64,000 bases of DNA from Hoeflea sp038900095 (GTDB lineage Bacteria > Pseudomonadota > Alphaproteobacteria > Rhizobiales > Rhizobiaceae): NCBI RefSeq assembly GCF_038900095.1, contig NZ_JBBMQQ010000001.1, forward strand, positions 992,001 to 1,056,000. The letters run 5' to 3'. Shown here piece after piece: positions 49,262-58,905 of the stretch. Under the pieces are notes generated by a model. It ran no database searches. It had not been told where the DNA came from and saw nothing but the letters and a program-made list of their open reading frames with translations. Numbering within the stretch: the first letter of the stretch is position 1; each line of letters begins with the position of its first letter. Made by a program: the position numbers and the translations under genes.

Positions 49262-50428
49262 ATGGCTCCAATGACCCGGACGGTCTTCGCCCGCCTGTTC
49301 CTCGTTCTGGCGCTGCTGTTTTGCGGCATGAATTCGTCTGCGCTGGCGCAGCTTTTCGAAACCCGCGCCAAGCAGGCTTACCTGATCGATGCAGACACCG
49401 GCACGGTGCTGTTTGCCAAGAATGAAGACGAGCTGGTTCCGCCTGCCTCGCTGGCGAAGCTGATGACCATGGAAGTGGTGTTCAACGCGATCCGTACCGG
49501 CCGGCTGACGCTTGACGACACGTTTCAGGTCTCCGAAAACGCTTGGCGAACAGGCGGCGCAATTTCCCGCACGTCGACAATGTTTGCCGAACTCAAATCC
49601 TCCATCCGGCTTGAAGACCTGATCCAGGGCGTGATCGTGCAATCGGCCAATGACGGCTGCATCATCATTGCCGAAGGCATGGCCGGCTCGGAAGAAAACT
49701 TTGCCCGGCTGATGACCGAACGCGCCCGCGAAATCGGACTGACCAAATCCGTGTTCGGCAACTCGAACGGTCTGCCGCATCCCGATTCCAAGGTCACCAT
49801 GAAGGATCTGGTGACACTGGCCCGCCACATCCAGTCCACCTATCCCGAATTTTACAAGTACTATTCCCAAACCGAATTCACCTGGAACAACATCCGGCAA
49901 CGCAACCGCAATCCGCTGCTGGGGCTGGATATCGGCGTTGACGGGCTGAAGACCGGTTTCACCGAGGAATCCGGCTACGGCATCGTCTCCTCGATCAGCC
50001 GTGACGGGCGGCGGCTGTTCCTGGCGATGAGCGGCATGGCGAGCGAGCAGGAACGGGCAGAGGAAGCGCGCAAGATGCTCGAATGGGGTATTCGGGCCTT
50101 CGAGCGCAAGACCTTGTTCGCTGAAGATGAAACCATCGGCGAAGTCAGCGTCTACGGCGGTGCGGACAGCGCCATCGTCAAGGCAAAGGGTGCGGTCGAC
50201 ATTTTGCTGCCGATCACCAATCCGGATCGCCTGACGGCGCGAATCACTTACCGCTGGCCGCTGCGCGCGCCAATCGAAGCCGGCGCCCAGGTTGGCGTCC
50301 TCAAGGTGTATATCGGCGACACGCTGTCCCAGGAAACGCCGCTTTTTGCCATGGAAGCGGTGGACAAGGGGCCATTGCACACCCAGGCGCTTGATGCGCT
50401 GATCGAACTTGCGCAATTCTGGCTGTAA
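49262..50428 (+). CDS. dacF: D-alanyl-D-alanine carboxypeptidase (penicillin-binding protein)
   Basis: 388 residues with a signal peptide (VFARLFLVLALLFCGMNSSAL). The serine-type active-site motifs are PASLAKLM (SXXK) near residue 60, SANDGC (SXN) near 125 and LKTGFTEES (KTG) near 230. A C-terminal PBP5-like domain is present. It trims the terminal D-Ala from peptidoglycan pentapeptides in the periplasm. An ATG three codons downstream is an alternative start. The order with tmk, holB and metG on the same strand is common in Rhizobiales and supports a core location. Confidence 0.92.
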   Translation: MAPMTRTVFARLFLVLALLFCGMNSSALAQLFETRAKQAYLIDADTGTVLFAKNEDELVPPASLAKLMTMEVVFNAIRTGRLTLDDTFQVSENAWRTGGAISRTSTMFAELKSSIRLEDLIQGVIVQSANDGCIIIAEGMAGSEENFARLMTERAREIGLTKSVFGNSNGLPHPDSKVTMKDLVTLARHIQSTYPEFYKYYSQTEFTWNNIRQRNRNPLLGLDIGVDGLKTGFTEESGYGIVSSISRDGRRLFLAMSGMASEQERAEEARKMLEWGIRAFERKTLFAEDETIGEVSVYGGADSAIVKAKGAVDILLPITNPDRLTARITYRWPLRAPIEAGAQVGVLKVYIGDTLSQETPLFAMEAVDKGPLHTQALDALIELAQFWL

Positions 50429-50553
50429 CACCTTTGCCAAGCGTTCATTTCTGATTTGAATTGCTTTAGACAATGATGAGCCGGAAACTCCCGGTGACCT
50501 CATCAATATGTTCCGTGCGCAATCTGTGCCTGCGGCGACAGGGAAAATGAAAC

Positions 50554-51234
50554 GTGACGAACAGCACAGGGCGATTCATTACATTCGAAGGCGGAGAGGG
50601 GGTCGGCAAGTCGACCCAGATCCACCGTCTGGCCAATGTGCTCAGGCGGCGTGGCCATGATGTGCTGGTCACGCGGGAACCCGGTGGCTCGCTGGGTGCG
50701 GAAGCGGTGCGGCATGTGCTGCTCTCAGGCGCGGCGGAAGAATTCGGCGTGCGCATGGAAGCCATGCTGTTTGCCGCCGCACGCAGTGACCATATCGAGG
50801 AAGTGATCCGCCCGGCGGTTGCCGAAGGCACGATCATCCTGTGTGACCGGTTCATGGATTCAAGCCGTGTCTATCAGGGTGTTACCGGCAATCTCGAACC
50901 GCAATTCATCCAGAACCTTGAACGGATTGCCGTCAACGGCATGATTCCGGACCTGACCTTGGTGCTGGACCTGCCAGCAGCCGAAGGGCTTCGCCGTGCC
51001 AAGGCGCGGGAGGGCAAGAACGTAACGCCCGACCGGTTCGAGAAGGAAGAAGTGTCAACGCACGAAAAGCGCCGCGAGGCCTTCATCGACCTGACACGAA
51101 CCGAACCGAACCGGTGCAAGCTGATAGACGCCAACCAGTCGGAAGACGCGGTGGCACTGGCAATCCTTGCCGCGGTCGAGCCGATCCTGCACGACGCTGA
51201 AGCCGGCGAACCGGCCAAGGGCCGGAAGGCATGA
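50554..51234 (+). CDS. tmk: Thymidylate kinase
   Basis: 226 residues starting at GTG. The P-loop FEGGEGVGKSTQ is at residues about 10-21, the DR motif in CDRFMDSSRVYQG near 93 and the lid segment RAKAREGKN near 150. The enzyme phosphorylates dTMP to dTDP for DNA synthesis. Its stop overlaps the holB start (ATGA), the usual tmk-holB pairing. Confidence 0.95.
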   Translation: MTNSTGRFITFEGGEGVGKSTQIHRLANVLRRRGHDVLVTREPGGSLGAEAVRHVLLSGAAEEFGVRMEAMLFAAARSDHIEEVIRPAVAEGTIILCDRFMDSSRVYQGVTGNLEPQFIQNLERIAVNGMIPDLTLVLDLPAAEGLRRAKAREGKNVTPDRFEKEEVSTHEKRREAFIDLTRTEPNRCKLIDANQSEDAVALAILAAVEPILHDAEAGEPAKGRKA

Positions 51235-52250
51235 GCGCAGAGCAACCTGGTTTGCTGGAGGGTGCAATTCCGCCCGAGCGCAACACGGTGCTCTACGGGC
51301 ATGATTCCGCACAGGAGTTTCTGGCCCACGCCTACAGGTCCGGCCGGATGCATCATGCCATCCTGATCGAGGGGCCGGAGGGGATCGGCAAGGCCACGCT
51401 GGCCTACCGCTTTGCCCATCATGTGCTCAGCCATCCCGATCCGCTGAGCGCTCCGGAGCGCATTGCCGATCCGGACCTTGATGATCCGGTGGGCCGCCAG
51501 ATCTCCAGCGGCGCCTCGCACAATGTGCTGCATCTGGCGCGTCCGGTGGACGAGAAGACCGGCAAGGCGAAATCCGTCATCACCGTTGACGAGGTCCGCC
51601 GGGCGGGAAAATTCTTCGGCCAGACGTCAGGCACCGGCAACTGGAGGGTGGCTATCATCGATCCGGCGGACGATCTCAACCGCAATGCCGCCAACGCCAT
51701 TCTGAAGATCCTCGAGGAACCGCCGAAACGGTCTCTGTTTCTGGTGCTCTCGCACACGCCGGGGCGGTTGTTGCCGACGATCCGCTCGCGCTGCCTGTCG
51801 CTGAAACTGCAGCCGCTGTCACCGCCTGACCTCGATCTGGCACTGGCGCATCTGGGTGCTTCGCCCGGCGAAACCGATGCGATCATCCGGCTCAGCGAAG
51901 GCAGTGTCGCGCGGGCCCTGCTGCTGAGAAACTATGGCGGCGTCGACATCGCCGAGGCCTTTGTCGACATCCTCGAACGCGGCAGCCTCAACGACCGGGA
52001 ACCGATCTACAAGCTCGCGGAAACGCTTGCGGGACGCGACCGGGACGTGGCCTATGATTTCTTCACCGGCTTTGCCGTCGACCGGGTCCAGCAGATGGCC
52101 AGAGATGCAGGAGCTGCGGGTGATCTGGCCGAAGCCGACCGACTGGCGCGGATGTCGACCAGGCTGGCCGAGCATTTCGCCACTGCGGCAACTTATAACC
52201 TTGATCGCAAACAGACCGTACTGCATGTATTTTCCATATTTTTCGGCTAG
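51231..52250 (+). CDS. holB: DNA polymerase III subunit delta'
   Basis: 339 residues. The AAA+ clamp-loader fold has a P-loop-like EGPEGIGKATLAYR near residue 48, the sensor region IDPADDLNRNAANAILKILEEPP near 150 and LFLVLSHTPGRLLPTIRSRC near 170. It is part of the clamp loader that puts the beta clamp on DNA. It overlaps tmk by four bases and is followed 112 bp later by metG. Confidence 0.93.
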   Translation: MSAEQPGLLEGAIPPERNTVLYGHDSAQEFLAHAYRSGRMHHAILIEGPEGIGKATLAYRFAHHVLSHPDPLSAPERIADPDLDDPVGRQISSGASHNVLHLARPVDEKTGKAKSVITVDEVRRAGKFFGQTSGTGNWRVAIIDPADDLNRNAANAILKILEEPPKRSLFLVLSHTPGRLLPTIRSRCLSLKLQPLSPPDLDLALAHLGASPGETDAIIRLSEGSVARALLLRNYGGVDIAEAFVDILERGSLNDREPIYKLAETLAGRDRDVAYDFFTGFAVDRVQQMARDAGAAGDLAEADRLARMSTRLAEHFATAATYNLDRKQTVLHVFSIFFG

Positions 52251-52362
52251 CGGGTTTCGGTTGGCACCGGGCATGGCATCCTGCGGCTTGATCACTTAAG
52301 ACGACAGCGCGTATAGACCCCAGACGACGATCCGACACCGGATATGGAATTCGAAGGCAATC

Positions 52363-53907
52363 ATGAGCACCGAGCGTTTCTACATCACCACCCCGATCTT
52401 CTATCCCAACGGGGTGCCGCATATCGGCCACGCCTATACGGCGATCGCAACCGATGTGCTGGCGCGTTTTCAGCGGCTTGATGGCAAGGACGTGTTTTTC
52501 CTGTCCGGCACCGACGAGCATGGCCAGAAGATGCAACAGACCGCAGAGAAGGAAGGCATCAAGCCGATTGAACTCGCGGACAAGAACTCCGCCGTCTTCC
52601 GCGACATGCTGGCCCAGCTCAACTGTTCCAATGATGATTTCATCCGCACCACCGAGGAGCGTCACAAACGATCCGTGCAGGAATTGTGGAAGCGGATGGA
52701 AGCCAATGGCGACATCTATCTGGGCAATTACGGCGGCTGGTATTCGGTCCGCCAGGAAGCCTATTTCGACGAGAGCGAAACCACGGTTGGCGAAGACGGC
52801 GTTCGCCGCGAACCGCTTGGTTCGCCGGTCGAATGGGTCGAGGAGGAAAGCTATTATTTCCGCCTGTCGGCCTATGAAGACAAGCTGCTGGAGCTTTACG
52901 AGAGCAATCCCGATTTCGTCGCTCCGAGCGAGCGGCGCAATGAAGTGGCGAGCTTCGTCAAATCCGGCCTGAGAGACCTGTCGATTTCGCGCACGACATT
53001 CGACTGGGGGGTGCCGGTACCGGGCAATGACAAGCATGTCATGTATGTCTGGGTTGATGCCCTGACCAACTACATCACGGCCGCGGGCTTTCCCGACGTG
53101 ACGTCAGACAAATGGAACTACTGGCCGGCCATCCACATGATCGGCAAGGATATTGTGCGTTTCCACGCCGTCTACTGGCCAGCCTTTTTGATGTCGGCCG
53201 GGCTGGAACTTCCGGCCAAGGTGTTCGCGCACGGCTTCCTGCTGGTGAAGGGCGAGAAAATGTCGAAGTCGATCGGCAACGTGGTCGATCCCTTCGCCCT
53301 GATCGAGGCTTACGGGCTGGACCAGGTGCGCTATTTCTTCATGCGCGAAGTGCCGTTCGGCCAGGATGGCAGCTACAGCCCTGAATCGATTGCCACCCGG
53401 ATCAATTCCGACCTCGCCAACGGCATCGGCAATCTCGCCAGCCGGTCCTTGTCGATGATCAACAAGAACTGCGATGGCAAAATGCCGGCTTGCGGCGAAC
53501 TGACGGATGACGACAAGGCGCTTCTCGCCACAATCGACACTGTGATCGCAAGCGCGCGTGCGGATATGGCCAATTTCCAGATCCACAAGGCGCTGGCTTC
53601 GATCATCGACGTGGTGGCCGATGGCGACCGTTATTTCGCCAGCCATGAACCCTGGGCGTTGAAAAAGACCGATCCGGCGCGGATGGAAACCGTGCTCTAT
53701 GTCACGGCGGAAACCGTGCGCCAGATTGCAATCCTGTTGCAACCTTTCATGCCGGAATCGGCAGGCAAGTTGCTGGATCTGGTCTCTGCTCCCGCAGACA
53801 AGCGCGATTTCAAGGCCCTTGGTGAAGCCGGACGCCTGGTGGCCGGCACACCGATTGACAAGCCCGCGCCGATCTTCCCGCGCTACGTCGCGCCCGAGGA
53901 GGAGTGA
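52363..53907 (+). CDS. metG: Methionyl-tRNA synthetase
   Basis: 514 residues, the short class of MetRS without C-terminal dimerisation domain. The class I signatures are GVPHIGHAYT near residue 17 and KGEKMSKSIGN near 300. The zinc-knuckle region of the longer form is reduced, as in the MetG2 type. It charges tRNA-Met in the cytoplasm. A further in-frame check shows no break. The tatD gene follows five bases after its stop. Confidence 0.95.
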   Translation: MSTERFYITTPIFYPNGVPHIGHAYTAIATDVLARFQRLDGKDVFFLSGTDEHGQKMQQTAEKEGIKPIELADKNSAVFRDMLAQLNCSNDDFIRTTEERHKRSVQELWKRMEANGDIYLGNYGGWYSVRQEAYFDESETTVGEDGVRREPLGSPVEWVEEESYYFRLSAYEDKLLELYESNPDFVAPSERRNEVASFVKSGLRDLSISRTTFDWGVPVPGNDKHVMYVWVDALTNYITAAGFPDVTSDKWNYWPAIHMIGKDIVRFHAVYWPAFLMSAGLELPAKVFAHGFLLVKGEKMSKSIGNVVDPFALIEAYGLDQVRYFFMREVPFGQDGSYSPESIATRINSDLANGIGNLASRSLSMINKNCDGKMPACGELTDDDKALLATIDTVIASARADMANFQIHKALASIIDVVADGDRYFASHEPWALKKTDPARMETVLYVTAETVRQIAILLQPFMPESAGKLLDLVSAPADKRDFKALGEAGRLVAGTPIDKPAPIFPRYVAPEEE

Positions 53908-53912
53908 GACGC

Positions 53913-54695
53913 ATGCTGATCGACAGCCATTGCCATCTGGACTTTGCCGATTTCGACGCCGAACGCGATGAATTGGTCGATCGCGCCCACGCCGCCGGCA
54001 TCAAGCAGATGGTGACGATCTCGACCCGGGTCAGGAAACTCGACACGCTGCTGGCGCTGACCGAGCGCTACCCCAGTGTGTTCTGTTCCGTCGGCACCCA
54101 CCCCAACAATGCCGACGAAGAGCTCGACGTGACGGCGGACGAGCTGGTTCGCCTCGCCGAAGCCAACACCAAGGTGGTGGCCATCGGTGAAGCCGGGCTC
54201 GACTATTTCTACGACACGCAGAAGCCCGATGACCAGAAGACAGGCCTGCGCCGCCACATCGAGGCAGCGCGGCGGACACAACTGCCATTGGTCATTCACA
54301 GCCGCAGCGCTGACGAGGACATGGCGGCGATCCTGACCGAGGAAACAGGGAAGGGGGCCTTCCCCTTCATCCTGCATTGCTTCTCGTCAGGCCAGGCACT
54401 GGCCGACACCGGCGTGGCACTCGGCGGCTACGTGTCATTCTCCGGCATTCTGACATTCCCGAAATCGACCGAGTTGCGCGACATCGCCAAGACCGTGCCG
54501 ATGGACCGGCTGCTGGTGGAAACCGATGCGCCCTATCTTGCGCCCAAACGCTGGCGCGGCAAGCGCAACGAGCCGTCCTACGTTGTCAACACGGCGGAAG
54601 TCCTGGCCGAGGTCAAAGGCGTCTCCTACGAAGAGATCGCCCGGATTACGACCGAGAACGCATTCCGCTGCTTTTCGAAGATGCCGAAGCTGTGA
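53913..54695 (+). CDS. tatD: TatD-family metal-dependent hydrolase
   Basis: 260 residues from the ATG at 53,913, with GAGGAGGAG before it; a GTG at 53,904 overlaps metG. The metal ligands are visible as IDSHCHLDF (HxH), GEAGLDYFYD (Glu), VIHSRSADED and LHCFSSG (His), and ETDAPYLAP (Asp). TatD proteins are DNases or other metallo-hydrolases of the amidohydrolase superfamily. The stop overlaps the next start, keeping it in one operon with metG and the metallohydrolase. Confidence 0.92.
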   Translation: MLIDSHCHLDFADFDAERDELVDRAHAAGIKQMVTISTRVRKLDTLLALTERYPSVFCSVGTHPNNADEELDVTADELVRLAEANTKVVAIGEAGLDYFYDTQKPDDQKTGLRRHIEAARRTQLPLVIHSRSADEDMAAILTEETGKGAFPFILHCFSSGQALADTGVALGGYVSFSGILTFPKSTELRDIAKTVPMDRLLVETDAPYLAPKRWRGKRNEPSYVVNTAEVLAEVKGVSYEEIARITTENAFRCFSKMPKL

Positions 54696-55516
54696 CGGGG
54701 CAGGTTCGTCGCCAGTTCACGATTCTGGGCTGTGCCTCGTCTCCCGGGGTGCCGCGGGTCAATGGCGACTGGGGTGCGTGTGATCCGGAGAACCCGAAAA
54801 ACCGGCGATCCCGGGCCGCCTTCATGATCCGGCAATTTGGCGCCGACGGCGGCGAAACCACGATCGTGGTCGACACCGGTCCGGATTTCCGCGAGCAGAT
54901 GATTGCCAACAAGGTCCGGCACATCGACGCGGTGCTCTACACCCATTCGCATGCCGATCATGTGCACGGCATCGACGACCTGCGCGGTTTCGCGCTCACC
55001 CAGCGCAAACGCATCCCGATTCACGCCGATCCCGAAACCATGGCGAGAATCCGTGCCGGGTTCGGATATTGCCTTGAGACACCGGCGGGAAGCGATTACC
55101 CGCCGATCACGTCGCCGATCCTGATCAACTCGTTCGATGAGCCGATCCGGATCACGGGCGAGGGCGGAACAATCGAGGTGCAACCGCTTGAGCAGGTGCA
55201 CGGCTCTATCCGGTCGCTGGGCTACCGTATCGGCAATCTGGCCTATTGCTGCGACGTCAGCGATTTTCCCAGGTCCACCGTCGAGAAGCTGCAGGGCCTT
55301 GATGTTCTGATCATCGACTCGCTGCAATACAAGCCGCACCCAAGTCATCTTTCCATTGACCAGGCGTTATGGTGGATCGAGAAACTCGGCCCCAAGCGCG
55401 CCATCCTGACCCACATGCATGTGCCGCTCGACTACGAGACCGTGCTTGCCGAAACGCCGGACCATGTCGAACCGGGCTATGACGGACTGACCATTGAAAC
55501 CGTGCTGGAAGGCTGA
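54692..55516 (+). CDS. Metallo-beta-lactamase-fold hydrolase (PhnP-like)
   Basis: 274 residues from the GTG at 54,692, which overlaps the tatD stop (GTGA). Longer in-frame starts lie inside tatD and would not match the fold. The N-terminus QFTILGCASSPGVPRV and the zinc motif YTHSHADHVHGIDDLR near residue 85 show the PhnP/RNase Z-like group. Further ligands are YCCDVSDFP near 185 and LTHMHVPLDY near 245. PhnP-type enzymes cleave cyclic phosphodiesters; the true substrate here is unknown. The metG-tatD-hydrolase order is conserved in related bacteria, as I recall. Confidence 0.88.
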   Translation: MTGQVRRQFTILGCASSPGVPRVNGDWGACDPENPKNRRSRAAFMIRQFGADGGETTIVVDTGPDFREQMIANKVRHIDAVLYTHSHADHVHGIDDLRGFALTQRKRIPIHADPETMARIRAGFGYCLETPAGSDYPPITSPILINSFDEPIRITGEGGTIEVQPLEQVHGSIRSLGYRIGNLAYCCDVSDFPRSTVEKLQGLDVLIIDSLQYKPHPSHLSIDQALWWIEKLGPKRAILTHMHVPLDYETVLAETPDHVEPGYDGLTIETVLEG

Positions 55517-55707
55517 GCGCTGACGCCAGTCGCCGTTTGTCCCGGGCCGTCAACCTGCTGCGCCCGGGAGGCTGGAAAGATGCCGAAATCAATCGTCACC
55601 AGTCATTTTTCCGGGCATTCTTACGGGTTTCAAGGCATTTGAAGACGCGTTTTAAGCAGATTTCAACTTAGAATACCCTAAAACACCTCTATCTCAAGGA
55701 GGTTTCC

Positions 55708-57522
55708 ATGCTGGCTGGACTGCAAAACAGCATACTCAAAATGGTCGCGCAAGGCGACGATCTTGACGTGATGTTGACGCGGCTCTGCCGCGAGGTCGAA
55801 CAGCTGTTGCCGGGAACCTATGCCTCGATCCTGAGCCTTGATGACGCAAATCTGCTGCATCCCTGCGCGGCGCCAAGTCTTGCGGATGAATACTCGAAAG
55901 CGCTCGACAATATACCCATCGGACCAATGGCCGGCTCCTGCGGAACGGCGGCCTTCCTTCGGGAGAGCGTCGATGTCATCGACATCGAGCATGATCCGCG
56001 CTGGACCGCCTATAAGGATCTTGCACTGTCCCACGGGCTGAAAGCCTGCTGCTCGAGTCCGATCTTCGGCAGCAAGGGCACGGTGCTGGGCACGTTTGCG
56101 CTGTATTTCCGCGAGCCGCGGGCAGCAACCCAGCTGGAGAAGAACATAGTCGTCGGCTGTCTTCCCCTGTGCATGATTGCGCTCGAGTGTCACGAGCGTT
56201 TGCAGGAGCATCGTCGGCTGGCATTTACCGACGCCATGACCCTCCTGCCAAACCGCGGCAAATTTGGCGAGGACGTCAAGAAGCTCAAGCCTGACGATGA
56301 CTGGTCGTTGCTGCTTGTCGATGTCGACAATCTCAAGGCCGTCAACGATACATTCGGACATGCAACCGGCGACGATCTGATCACAACCGTCGCCTCACGC
56401 CTGCTCGACGCGGTTGCCCCGTTGCCAGCCTATCGTCTGGGCGGGGACGAGTTCGCAGTCATTCTCGATCACTCCTGTGCCACACGTATCGACAAACTTG
56501 TCAGGCAGATCATTGCAACCACCAACCAGCCTGCGGTGTGCGGGGGACACACGGTGCTTCCCACGGCCACCATCGGCATTGCCCGGTCCGGTGACGGCAA
56601 TACTGTCGCCGATATCCACCATCATGCGGATGTCGCGCTCTATCATGCCAAGGAGAGAAAACGCGGCAGCTACGCGTTCTATGATGCGACGATCGCGTCC
56701 GCGATCTCGAAGCGTTCGGAAGCCATCAAGGCTGTTGCGGCGGCCCTGGAGGAAAACCGGATCGAGGCCTGGTATCAGCCCATCGTGCGCCTCGACACGG
56801 GGGAGGTCGTGGGCGTCGAAGCCCTGGCCCGCATGCGGCTGAATGACGGCTCGATCGTTGCGGCAGCGCAGTTCCACGAAGCCACCAAGGATGCGCAGGT
56901 GGCGGCAAACCTGACGCGGCACATGATCAAGTGCATCAGCAAGGATGTCGGCAACTGGCTGCAGGTCGGCATCCCGTTCCAGCATGTCGGCATCAACCTG
57001 TCCGCGGCTGATTTCAGGGGGACGGAGCTCCAGGGCATAATCGAAACGGCGTTTGCCAAGGAAAATGTGCCGCTTCAACATGTGATCCTTGAAGTCACCG
57101 AGTCAGTCTATCTTGGTGAAAAGGATCAGGGGGTTTCGACCAGTGTCAGCGCGCTTCGTGATGCGGGGTTCAAGGTGGCGCTCGACGATTTCGGCACCGG
57201 ATTCGCCTCTCTCACCCATCTGATTACCGTTCCTGTCGACATCATCAAGATCGACAAGTCCTTTATTGACAGGCTGGGGCCAGAAGACGTTGGCACCGGT
57301 ATTGTCGAAGGCATTCTCCACATCGCCAATCACATGGGCATCCGGGTGATTGCGGAAGGCATTGAAACCGTGGCGCAAGCTGATCTTCTGGTCGAGCGCG
57401 GCTGTGTCCTCGGGCAGGGCTATCTCTATTCGAAGGCACTGCCTGTGGATGAGATGACAGTCCTGCTGCTAAGACGCGGGCAGAAGCCGGACCACGCCGT
57501 CAAAGCCAAGCGCCACGCCTGA
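55708..57522 (+). CDS. GAF-GGDEF-EAL cyclic-di-GMP signalling protein
   Basis: 604 residues with AAGGAGG before the ATG. A GAF sensor domain (about 18-165) includes GPMAGSCGTAAFLRE and ACCSSPIFGSKGTVLGTFALY. The diguanylate cyclase domain carries an intact RLGGDEFAVI at about residue 243. The phosphodiesterase domain starts with the EAL signature VVGVEALARM near 370 and keeps LDDFGTGFASL and the glutamates VIAEGIE near 545. There is no membrane segment, so it is cytoplasmic. Both catalytic domains look active, thus the net effect on c-di-GMP may depend on the GAF ligand, which is unknown. A 191-bp gap separates it from the preceding operon. Confidence 0.92.
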   Translation: MLAGLQNSILKMVAQGDDLDVMLTRLCREVEQLLPGTYASILSLDDANLLHPCAAPSLADEYSKALDNIPIGPMAGSCGTAAFLRESVDVIDIEHDPRWTAYKDLALSHGLKACCSSPIFGSKGTVLGTFALYFREPRAATQLEKNIVVGCLPLCMIALECHERLQEHRRLAFTDAMTLLPNRGKFGEDVKKLKPDDDWSLLLVDVDNLKAVNDTFGHATGDDLITTVASRLLDAVAPLPAYRLGGDEFAVILDHSCATRIDKLVRQIIATTNQPAVCGGHTVLPTATIGIARSGDGNTVADIHHHADVALYHAKERKRGSYAFYDATIASAISKRSEAIKAVAAALEENRIEAWYQPIVRLDTGEVVGVEALARMRLNDGSIVAAAQFHEATKDAQVAANLTRHMIKCISKDVGNWLQVGIPFQHVGINLSAADFRGTELQGIIETAFAKENVPLQHVILEVTESVYLGEKDQGVSTSVSALRDAGFKVALDDFGTGFASLTHLITVPVDIIKIDKSFIDRLGPEDVGTGIVEGILHIANHMGIRVIAEGIETVAQADLLVERGCVLGQGYLYSKALPVDEMTVLLLRRGQKPDHAVKAKRHA

Positions 57523-57559
57523 CAACCCGCGCTGCGGCTACCGCGAGCGCAATTGGGTA

Positions 57560-58648
57560 TCACTGTCTTTTCAGCCACTCGAGAACAGCGTCAGTGTGCT
57601 CGCCGCGCGCCGGAATGCCGTGCGGGGTGAGTTGCGCCCGAGTCGAAAACCGCGGCGCGGCGGCGGCCTGCAGCACGCCATCAATATCCTGCCAGACGCC
57701 ACGCGCGGCCATATGCGGTTCCGCTTTTGATTCCAGCGGGTTAAGGGCAGGGGCCACGCAAGCATCCGATCCCGCAAACACGCTTTCCCAATGCGACCTT
57801 GGATGCCTGGCAAAGATGCCTGCCAGCAGCGCGGTCTGCTGCGGCCAGCGGGAAGCATCGAATTGCGCAGCGAAATCAGCATCTTCAGTCAAACCAAGGC
57901 GCGCGAGAAACTCGGCGTAGAATTTGGGCTCGAGGCATTGAACCGACATGTAGCCACCATCCGCGCAGGCATAGCAGCGGCTCCAGTGCGGGCCGTCAAG
58001 CAGGCTCTGGCCACGCGCCATCGACAGTCCGCCGGTCTGGGCCAGCGCCATCAGAAGGTTCATCATGTGGGCCGACCCGTCGACGATCGCGGCATCGACA
58101 ACCGTGCCGCCACGGCCCGAACGCGCCGCCATGACGCCGGCCAGAATGCCGGTCACCAGATAGAGCGCGCCGCCGCCGATATCGCCAACCAGCGTTGGTG
58201 GCGTGAATGGCGGTTCACCCTGGTTGCTGGCATACCAGGCAGCACCGGAGAGCGAGACGTAGTTGAGATCGTGGCCAGCGGTCTGGGCGCGCGGTCCGGT
58301 CTGGCCCCAGCCGGTCATGCGGCCATAGACAAGGTCCGGATTGACCGTCGTGAGGTCGTCCGGGCCCAGCCCAAGCCGTTCCATCACGCCGGGCCGAAAA
58401 CCTTCGACCAGAGCTTCGGACCGGCTGACAAGTTTCTTGAGAACAGCAACGTCACCGGCGGATTTCAGATCGAGCTCGATCGAGCGTTTGCCGCGATCGA
58501 TCAGTGAACGTTCAGGCATGCCAGGCGCCGGCCGGCCGTTCTTGCGATGAACGACGATAACATCGGCGCCGAGATCGGCCAGCAGCATGCAGGCAAACGG
58601 CGCCGGTCCGAGACCTTCGATTTCAATGATCCGCAAACCTTCAAGCAT
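57560..58648 (-). CDS. CaiB/BaiF CoA-transferase family protein (racemase-like)
   Basis: 362 residues from the ATG at 58,648, with GAGGA upstream; an earlier in-frame start adds nine residues. The start MLEGLRIIEIEGLGPAPFAC and LADLGADVIVVHR mark the family, and the catalytic Asp is expected in LVGDIGGGALYLVTG near residue 165. The sequence is closest in feel to alpha-methylacyl-CoA racemases, a subgroup of class III CoA-transferases. It would act on branched acyl-CoA esters in the cytoplasm. It is convergent with the c-di-GMP gene and has no obvious partner. Confidence 0.85.
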   Translation of the reverse strand: MLEGLRIIEIEGLGPAPFACMLLADLGADVIVVHRKNGRPAPGMPERSLIDRGKRSIELDLKSAGDVAVLKKLVSRSEALVEGFRPGVMERLGLGPDDLTTVNPDLVYGRMTGWGQTGPRAQTAGHDLNYVSLSGAAWYASNQGEPPFTPPTLVGDIGGGALYLVTGILAGVMAARSGRGGTVVDAAIVDGSAHMMNLLMALAQTGGLSMARGQSLLDGPHWSRCYACADGGYMSVQCLEPKFYAEFLARLGLTEDADFAAQFDASRWPQQTALLAGIFARHPRSHWESVFAGSDACVAPALNPLESKAEPHMAARGVWQDIDGVLQAAAAPRFSTRAQLTPHGIPARGEHTDAVLEWLKRQ

Positions 58649-58905
58649 GCCATCCTCACTCACTGCGCGCCACAAACCGCTGTGGCGTCATCATAGAGCA
58701 ACTAGATCAGATTCTGTTAGCGGGTACACTTTCAAGACATGTCCATGAGCGAAAAATGTGGTGCTCACAGCTTCGGGCGAAGTGCAGGAAATGGCGGCAT
58801 CTGCTTGATTTTCAACTGCTAATCAAGCCCAGCCATACCGGTAGCCTCACCCGCATCAGTTCCATAATCCATGTTATGCGATCTTTGTATGCAGCAAATG
58901 AGAGG

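Noticed and set aside
54377..54691. An N-terminal extension of the metallohydrolase inside tatD
   Set aside because: The TatD frame here is clearly real, and the hydrolase fold begins only after the GTG at 54,692.
55538..55576. CCCGGG inverted repeat as a terminator after the metallohydrolase gene
   Set aside because: Only a six-base stem with a long loop and no T-run; too weak to support.
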